A DNA stretch of 64,000 nucleotides from Halicephalobus mephisto. Its lineage: Eukaryota; Nematoda; Chromadorea; Rhabditida; Panagrolaimidae. The stretch covers positions 124,001 to 188,000 of the forward strand of contig SWDT01000023.1 in NCBI GenBank assembly GCA_009193035.1, in the 5' to 3' direction. The position numbers and the translations under genes are program-made. This document shows positions 57,300-64,000 of this stretch, piece by piece. The first letter of the stretch is position 1. Every line of letters begins with the position of its first letter. The notes beneath the pieces were generated by a model, which had not been told where the DNA came from, searched no databases, and saw only the letters and a program-made list of their open reading frames with translations.

Positions 57300-57990
57300 T
57301 TGGAGATCAAAATTGAACCTCGAATTTAGACTTTCCATACTGAGACATGAAATTATTTTTCTTGTTTTCGGAAATTCATATATCAAATTTTATAAATTTT
57401 TATAAATTTTTAAAATAAAAAATCCATGTTATTTTAAAATTTAAAGTTGAATTATTATAAAAGTTATTAATAAAAATTTAAAATCGAAATTTTGATTTTT
57501 TAAAATACGAAACTAATTTTATTTCGAAAAAATTATATATTAATTTCTTATTAATTTTTATAAATTTTTAAAATAAAAAATCCATGTTATTTTAAAATCC
57601 AAATTCCAAAGTTCGACTTTCAATTTTGATAAAACTTTAAATTTTTAAAAGATCATTTTATTGTTAGTTTTGACATTGTATTTTTAAAACTTAGTAACAT
57701 ATTTATTCCGTTTAAAGTTAGACTTTTTAGAGTTTTTTTAAACTTTTTGGAGTTTTTTAAACTTTTTTAGAGTTTTTTTAAACTTTTTTGGAGTTTTTTA
57801 AAACTTTTTTAGAGTTTTTTGAACTTTTTTAGAGGTTTTTTAGAGAACTACGGAAATTTTTTGTAAAATGATAGGACTCCGGTCGAAAGGGAAACTTCAG
57901 TCGGCTTGCGCAAACATTGCGGACATGTTGCAAGTTTTATTTCTGTAAAAATTTCGAAATAATTTAATTTTAAAACTTTAGAAAATTTAA
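57300..57990. other. AT-rich spacer with M3-like and short arrays
   Basis: 57300-57400 resembles the M3 core (GACTTTCCATACTGAGACAT, AAATTCATATATCAA). 57715-57850 has seven or so units of TTTTTAGAGTTTTTTAAAC. No gene seen. Confidence 0.4.
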
Positions 57991-58009
57991 AAAATATTTT
58001 TCGAAATAA

Positions 58010-58440
58010 TTTTTTTAAAATATTATAATTTTGAAATTCTTCTAAATGTCCAAAAATTCATGTCGGGATCATTTTCTAAGTTTAGAAATGTTTAAAAAAT
58101 CCCAAAAATTCGTGTCGGGACAATTTTACAAAGTTGTGATTATATAACTTTTTAGAAAATCTCAAAAATTCATGTCGGGACAATTTTGTAATTTTGAAAA
58201 TGTTTAAAAAATTCCGAAAATTCGTGTGGGGACAATTTTATAATTTTAAAAATGTTTAGAAAATCCCAAAAACTCGTGTCGGGACAATTTTGTAATAATT
58301 TTAATTTTTTATTTCTAAAATATTGTAATTTTAATTTTTTATTTCTGAAATATTGTAATTTTAATTTTTTATTTCTGAAATATTGTAATTTTAATTTTTT
58401 ATTTCTGAAATATTGTAATTTTAATTTTTTACAATATTTT
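58010..58440. repeat. Two adjacent tandem arrays (~60 bp and 30 bp)
   Basis: 58040-58290: about five units with AAAATTCGTGTCGGGACAATTTT. 58290-58440: five near-identical 30-bp units TGTAATTTTAATTTTTTATT plus TCTGAAATAT; because 30 is divisible by three an artefactual open frame arises. Confidence 0.65.
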
Positions 58441-58729
58441 GGTTTTTTCCATTATCATGATTTTTGTTTTATTTTTAGCTTTGGGTTTTTGATAGACACA
58501 AATCACTTGTTTGTTTCTTTAAAATTTTTGGAAAATTATCAGTTTTTACCGGAAACGGAGGTGGGACAATTTTTGATTTTTGCGATATTTCTGTTTTGAA
58601 AGTCTACATTTAAATTTTCATGATTTTAATTTGAAAATTAAAAACAAAATTATTTTAAATAATTTTAAAATTTATTTAATATTTTAAAGTTCATTTTAGA
58701 TAAATTTATATTTTTGCAAAAATTTCGAA

Positions 58730-59350
58730 TATTTTTAAAATTCAAAATTAGTCTTCAGAATCCTGGATTCTGGAAGTTAATTTTTGTTTTTGATTTTAGA
58801 TTCAAAATTTATGAATTTTATTACATTATTAGAAATATTTTTTTTTCATTTTTAAAGATATTTAAAAATTTCGAAATTCAAATTCAAAATTACCCTTCAG
58901 GATTCTGAATTCTGGAAGTTAATTTTTGTTTTTGACTAGATTCAGAATCTATGAGTTTTATAACATTATTGGAAATATTTTTTTTCATTTTTAAAGATAT
59001 TTAAAAATTTCGAAATTTCGTTTTTAAAGATATTTAAAAATTTGGAAATTAAAATTCAAAATTAGCCTTCAGAATCCTGGATTCTGGAAGTTAATTTTTG
59101 ATTCTACTTTTAAATTCAGAATCTATGAGTTTTATAACATTATTGGAAATATTTTTTTCTTCATTTTTAAAGATATTTAAAAATTTCGAAATTCAAATTC
59201 AAAATTACCCTTCAGGATTCTGAATTCTGGAAGTTAATTTTTGTTTTTGACTAGATTCAGAATCTATGAGTTTTATTGCTATATTCAAGTGCTTTTTGTT
59301 CAATTTCAATTAGAATTGGAAATAAATCCTTGTGACAGAAACGTCGCATA
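58730..59350. mobile_element. TIR element M4, copy 2
   Basis: Four units of ~120 bp or nested forms of it (CTTCAGAATCCTGGATTCTGGAAG), as at 35620-36010, followed by AATTGGAAATAAATCCTTGTGACAGAAACGTC, which matches the right end of copy 1. The left end is not clear. 59350-60590 is AT-rich with TTTTTATATAAATTTTTTT-type words and no visible gene. Confidence 0.4.
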
Positions 59351-60660
59351 ACCGATTTTTGATAAGTTCCCGCAGACCGTTTTTGTCTATTAACTTCATA
59401 GAAAAATTATTCGAGAAAAATTTTCTCAAATTTAAAATTTTTTAAAATTCTTCCGGGATTAAATTTCTTTTTTTATTTTTTTTTTGGCCATTTCGAAATC
59501 GCGCAAGCCATTTTTTATTTTTCATTGGGGATGTTTTCGTGAGTGAAGTTAGCTTATCGTTTTTCGGATCTTATTGATCCACGAAAATTGCCACCTAGTG
59601 ATTTTGCCCCTGGGTTTTCAGAGACTTTGAACTTTGTTTATTTTTAATTTTTTTAAGAAATATAAAAATCTTTATATAAATTTTTTTTAAATTAAAAGAT
59701 TTTAAAAAAATATAAAAATTCAACCTAAATTTTTATATCGATTTCTTCTAAATAAAGATTTTTTAAAAAATTCAAAAATTTTTATATAAATTTTTTTAAA
59801 TTAAAGATTTTTGAAATTAAAAAATTTTTGTATTAAAATTTTTAAACAATTTTTATATAAATTTTTTTTAAATTAAAAATTTGAAAAATTCAAAAATTTT
59901 TATATGTTTTTTCTAAAATAAAAATTCAAAAAATTCAAAAATTTTTATATAAATTTTTTTAAATTAAAGATTTTTGAAATTTTGTTAAAAATTAGAATCA
60001 ATATCTGAAATCTGAGATTTTAAAAGTTTCTAGAATGTTCCAAAAGCTCTTTTTGGAGTAATTTTTTAATTTTCAAAATAAAAGTATTTTAAAATTTCAA
60101 AAATTAAATTTTTAAAATAAAAAAATTTGTTTCGAAACAATTTCGTAAATTTTTTTATTTTCGTATTTTTTTAAAAATAACTTTTTAAGTTTTAGGATTT
60201 CGTTGATTTTTAAACTTGATTAAAATTAAAATTATAAAAATAAAAAAAAACTAAAAATTCGTGTTGAATTTTTTTAAAAATATTTTTTTAAAATTTTCGG
60301 ATTTTTTAAAAATATTTTTTTTTATTTTTTAATTTCTGCAATTTTTTAGAATTTAGAATTTTGAAAATTTTTAAAAAATTACTTTTTTTAATTTCTGAAA
60401 TTTTTAGAATTTCGAACATTTCTGAAAAATTCATGTTAAATCAAATTTGATTTTTAATTTTCTTTTATTTTTTGAAACAGATCGATATAGATCTCGAAAA
60501 TCGATCGGCTCCTCGAGGGCAAAGTAGACTACCACTTTTTCCGTTCAGTCTTTGGCCGTGAATCATCAAGACTGGCAAAAAACTCATTATTTTGTCAAAC
60601 GTGACCTTGTTGTGAATTTTTGGCCATTTTTTCCGAATTTTTCTTGTTCGAAATTCCGGC

Positions 60661-61560
60661 TGTGACAGATGCTCCCCAGTGACGATTGCTCCCCTTCGAC
60701 TCGCGCTTATTTCGAAATTCTTTTAAAATTAATTTTTTTATTTCACTGAAATATCAAGTTAATTTAACTGCCGAAAAACGAAATTATATAAAGCTTACGA
60801 AATAGGAAAGATCGACGCTAAGGAAAAAGTGTCCGTGGGAAGCATTGCTGATAAGAAGGAACTGTCGCTTAGGGAGTAAGCATCGTTGAGAAACATGCCA
60901 TTAAGGAATAATCGTCATCGGAAAGGAACTGTCGCTTAGGGAGTAAGTATCTTTGAGGAATTTTTGCCGTTGGGAACTAATCGTTGTTGTGAGAAAACTG
61001 TTGCGAGAAAATTGTTGCTTAACAAGTAAATATCGTTGGAAACCATTTGTCGCTGAGGAGGAAGTACTAGTGGAAGAAATATGCCACAGAGGGTAGAATA
61101 TTCCTAAGTACCAACTACCTCTAGGATCAAGTACCCCTAGGATCAAGTACCCTTGGGATGAAGTACCCCTATGATCAAGTATCCTTAGGATAAAGTACCC
61201 CTATGATCAAGTACCCCCTAGAATCAACTACCCTTGGGATGAAGTACCCCTATGATCAAGTATCCTTAGGATAAAGTACCCTTGGGATGAAGTACCCCTA
61301 TGATCAAATACCCCTATGATCAAGTACCCCTAGGATCAAGTACCCTTGGGATGAAGTACCCCTATGATCAAGTATCCTTAGGATAAAGTACCCTTGGGAT
61401 GAAGTACCCCTATGATCAAGTACCTCTAGGATCAACTACCCCTGTGATCAAATACCCCTAGGATCAACTACCCCTATGATCAAATACCCCTAGAATCAAC
61501 TACCCCTATGATCAATTACCCCTATGATCAAGTACCTCTAGGGACCAACTGTCATACAGC
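60661..61560. mobile_element. M1-related element swollen by a minisatellite
   Basis: The left end TGTGACAGATGCTCCCCAG and the complement of the right end, TGTATGACAGTTGGTCCC, correspond to the M1 termini. The element is bracketed by a ~65-bp direct repeat (60595-60660 and 61567-61630) with ACCTTGTTGTGAATTTT and TTTTTCCGAATTTTTCTTGT. Inside are M1 modules (60661-61090, for example GGAACTGTCGCTTAGGGAGT twice) and then the 16-bp array. It ends about 200 bp before the TEP-like start codon. Confidence 0.45.
61110..61552. repeat. 16-bp minisatellite, ~27 copies
   Basis: Unit GATCAAGTACCCCTAG with variants GATGAAGTACCCCTAT, GATAAAGTACCCTTGG and GATCAACTACCCCTAT. Higher-order blocks of several variants recur, pointing to unequal exchange. 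It sits inside the M1-related element. Confidence 0.85.
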
Positions 61561-61757
61561 CATTTCGCCAAACATGACCTTGTGAATTTTAACCTTTTTT
61601 TCCGAATTTTTCTTGTTCAAATTTTTTTCATTTTTATAATTTTTGATTTTTTTGAAATTGGATCTTTATTTTTCCGATTGTTTATTATTCAATTTCAGAT
61701 TTTCCAATTTTTATTTTTCTAATGATTTTTGGATTCGTCAAATTCTAAATTAAAAAA

Positions 61758-63164
61758 ATGAATAAATTTATTATTTTTTTCATTTTTTTTGGATTTGTCG
61801 ATGGATCGAGTCTGCCTCTGGTGGTTTTGCCCACGGCTATAAGATGGAACTCCGAGAACTCCCTGATAGTTACCCCGAGGGACTGGTCCTCGGGGGTCCT
61901 GGACATCAAAGTGGCGGTTTTCACTAAATATGGAAAAAATTCGAAAAAACAACTTTTTGCGGAATTTAGACAAGTTTCTGACACGGGAATTTCGCAAAAA
62001 TTTTTTTTCAACAGCTCTCACAAGCCAGATTCGTTCGATTACGAAATCCAGATTAACGTCACGAATCACGAACCTTACTCTACTACTCTCTTCGGAGGAC
62101 CCGATCTGAAGTTCATTACGGTAGAAACCGACAAAGGCCACTACAGTCCCGGACAGAAGGTCGACTTGAGGATTCTGCCCGTGACGGAGGAAGGAGACCT
62201 CTTCAAACTGCCCCTGAGGGCCTCTTTGGTCAACGTGCAAGGATTCAAAGTCGTCACTGATACCGTACAAGCCAAGAACAGGTTCATTCGGCATTCTTTC
62301 GAAATCCCCGAATTCGCCCAACCGGGTCCTTGGACGGTTACTGTAGACCCCCTGAATTCGACTCTTCCGTGGATGGCCGCGCAGACCAGGATTCTGGTTC
62401 AGGACTACAGTAAGGCTTTAATCTTCATGATTACTCTTCTAAAAACAAAAATCAATTCTAACAAAAACTAAAAAGAAAATATTTTCCGTTCGGGACCACT
62501 TTCATAAAGTTCAATTTTTATATTTTTAAACACGAAAATTTCGATCAAAATTACAGTATTTTTAATTATTTTTATATTTTTAGAAAATTCTCCATGATGT
62601 TAAATATATTTTTTTATAAAAAAAAATAAAAAAAACAAAATTTTTTATGAAATTTAAAAATATAAAAAAAAATTCCAATCAAAATTACAGTATTTTTAAT
62701 TATTTTTATATTTTTAGAAAATTCTTCATGATGTTAAATATATTTTTATATAAAAAAAAATAAAAAAAACAAAATTTTTTATGAAATTTAAAAACACGAA
62801 ATTCACCCAACGACTCCCGAACGGAAAATTTGATTTTTTTAAAAAATAATTTAAATTTTTTCATTCAAATTATTTTCAGCTCTTCCGAAATTCTTCGTTT
62901 CGATGCACGTGAAGGATTGTGAAGAATATCCGGATTGCGCAAAAGTGCACCTCCATGCGAAGTACCCCAATAGGGTCCCTGTCGCTGGATCCGCCGTCGT
63001 GGAATGTGGAAATAGATCGAGATTGACTGGTTTCGAGGTTGGTTTGGATTTTTTAAAAATGGGAAAATTTGTTTCGAAATTTTTATGACTCGTTTTTCCA
63101 TTTTCGAAAAAGGCGATATGGAAACAGAAACTGACAAATGACGTCATAGGACCCTTTGAGGACG
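61758..63164 (+). CDS. TEP/CD109-like thioester protein, 5' part
   Basis: Exons 61758-62409 and 62880-63037, probably 63113-63164, give 287 residues so far. A signal peptide (MNKFIIFFIFFGFVDG) is followed by alpha-2-macroglobulin MG1-like sequence (PTAIRWNSENSLIV) and an MG2 domain (FITVETDKGHYSPGQKVDLRI, SFEIPEFAQPGPWTV). Exon 2 has CEEYPDC and a Cys near VVECGNRSRLTGFE. The third exon reads AIWKQKLTNDVIGPFEDG and ends at GGTAGAT in phase 1; its acceptor (AAAAAG) is weak. Full TEPs have about 1400-1500 residues with a GCGEQ thioester, which is not in the window. Either the gene continues past 64000, with the GPCR inside an intron, or it is truncated. TEPs are secreted or GPI-anchored immune and surface proteins. 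C. elegans tep-1 is the likely relative. Confidence 0.75.
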
Positions 63165-63176
63165 GTAGATAGGTAA

Positions 63177-63962
63177 TCATTTGGGTTCGTAGGCGTAGAG
63201 GATGGGGTTGAGGACGGAATTGAGGACGATCAGGTCCTCGAGGAGGTTCGCTCCCCGTTCCGTCAGAAACACGTGGGTTTTTGTGTGCATGAATTTCGTG
63301 ACATTGAGAAGGTTGTACGGTAGCCACAGAATGAAGTGAGTTGTGACGATGGCGAGAGAGGTGACGAATATCCGAGATCTCAGTTGTCTTCGCCAAACAG
63401 GGGACCCTGAGGGTTCCTTGATTCCCAGGGGTCCGAAGTTGATGTGGGTGGTTTCGGCGTTCAAACAACAGGCCCGGACAGATCCACAGCAAACTGCTTT
63501 CCTTTTTTCGATGATTCTTTCACTAAAAACGCTTCCTCCGAGGAAACAATCCCAGTTCCGTCTGATTCTCGTCAAATAACTGACAATCACCGACGGTTTT
63601 TTCTGGATTATGGGTGTAGAAAGTCTAGATTCCGTCATACTGGTCATGTCCGTCAACTCCGTCAGTTCGGTGGTGCCGGAGTAGGAAAACTGGTAGTACT
63701 CCCCGGGGATGGTGTTCATCGAACTCGACAACAGCCTTTGTTCGCTGACGTTCGGGGTGCTCAGTCTGATAGTTGCATTCCTTCTGTAGGTGTCTGTGTT
63801 CATCGGGTGGAGGGTGTAATGGAGTACTCTCACGACGATCAGGAGATACGAGCTCAGCAAAGTCAAGAAAGGGATGAAGAACACCATTGCCTGGTGGCTC
63901 ATCTCGTACATGATGTGGGTCATGTCGAGGGCAGGGGAAGACTGCTCAAAGTAGTTTGCAAT
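63177..63962 (-). CDS. Rhodopsin-family peptide GPCR, 3' exon
   Basis: This last exon (261 codons plus stop) begins after a TTTTTGTAG acceptor at 63962; the 5' exons lie beyond the window. It covers TM5 (MVFFIPFLTLLSSYLLIVV), a long Ser/Thr-rich third intracellular loop with several Cys, TM6 (FVTSLAIVTTHFILWLPYN) and TM7 with NPILY (LIVLNSVLNPILYAY). The LWLPY and NPxxY motifs place it in rhodopsin class A; general resemblance is to peptide receptors of the GnRH/AKH/vasopressin type, but I cannot assign a ligand. The C-terminal tail is only three residues after NPILYAY, unusually short, so an alternative 3' exon is possible. It is on the strand opposite to the TEP-like gene and its stop is 13 bp from a TEP donor. 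Confidence 0.75.
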   Translation of the reverse strand: MANYFEQSSPALDMTHIMYEMSHQAMVFFIPFLTLLSSYLLIVVRVLHYTLHPMNTDTYRRNATIRLSTPNVSEQRLLSSSMNTIPGEYYQFSYSGTTELTELTDMTSMTESRLSTPIIQKKPSVIVSYLTRIRRNWDCFLGGSVFSERIIEKRKAVCCGSVRACCLNAETTHINFGPLGIKEPSGSPVWRRQLRSRIFVTSLAIVTTHFILWLPYNLLNVTKFMHTKTHVFLTERGANLLEDLIVLNSVLNPILYAYEPK

Positions 63963-64000
63963 CTACAAAAATCGTTAAATTTATTAATTTTTTAAATTTT

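Noticed and set aside
58252..58599. 115-aa plus-strand frame with FNFLFLKYC repeats
   Set aside because: Translation of a 30-bp tandem array.

Overview
The window reads as nuclear DNA of a nematode, probably close to Caenorhabditis or another rhabditid. The basis is AT-rich intergenic DNA; many 40-55 nt introns ending TTTCAG; start codons lying 0-20 nt behind a strong 3' splice acceptor (the expected look of spliced-leader addition); tightly spaced same-strand genes; and gene content (git-1, smu-2/RED, mett-10, an extended stomatin, a WAGO-like Argonaute, a TEP/CD109 gene). No rRNA, CRISPR or bacterial operon is seen. The species cannot be named from this. All gene models were spliced by hand; in each complete multi-exon model the exon lengths sum to a multiple of three and the intron phases agree.

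Layout. 1-5.6 kb: intergenic repeats, including an inverted-repeat element carrying internal tandem copies (3594-4306). 5.6-10.3 kb, minus: PTPA (PP2A activator) followed 285 nt later by git-1, operon-like spacing. 10.3-10.8 kb: short divergent intergenic region. 10.8-12.2 kb, plus: five-finger C2H2 protein. 12.9-17.8 kb, minus: secreted mucin-like PAN/apple protein of 1197 aa. 17.8-24.5 kb: gene-poor, several tandem arrays and one structured island. 24.6-26.5 kb, plus: smu-2/RED. 26.6-29.0 kb, minus: mett-10/METTL16, tail to tail with smu-2. 29.7-30.3 kb: tRNA-headed SINE-like element. 30.4-38.4 kb, minus: stomatin-family gene with long repeat-filled introns. 39.8-40.5 kb: a second TIR element. 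41.2-45.6 kb, minus: weakly supported gene whose putative introns hold a tRNA-derived SINE with target-site duplication. 45.9-48.6 kb, minus: Argonaute that has lost slicer residues. 49.7-51.4 kb, plus: decayed cytochrome P450 invaded by two repeats. 51.7-55.5 kb, minus: 631-aa protein I do not recognise. 55.5-61.7 kb: repeats, including two more members of the 3594-4306 family, one swollen by a 16-bp minisatellite. 61.8 kb to the end, plus: 5' part of a TEP/alpha-2-macroglobulin-like gene, with a peptide GPCR (minus) that appears to sit in one of its introns.

The genes do not form one pathway. Several act in RNA metabolism (RED splicing factor, METTL16-type m6A methyltransferase, Argonaute) and several in signalling or surface biology (GIT, PTPA, stomatin, PAN protein, TEP, GPCR). 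The most novel material is the repeat landscape: small inverted-repeat elements that grow by internal tandem duplication, tRNA-derived retroelements, and splice-acceptor duplications inside introns.
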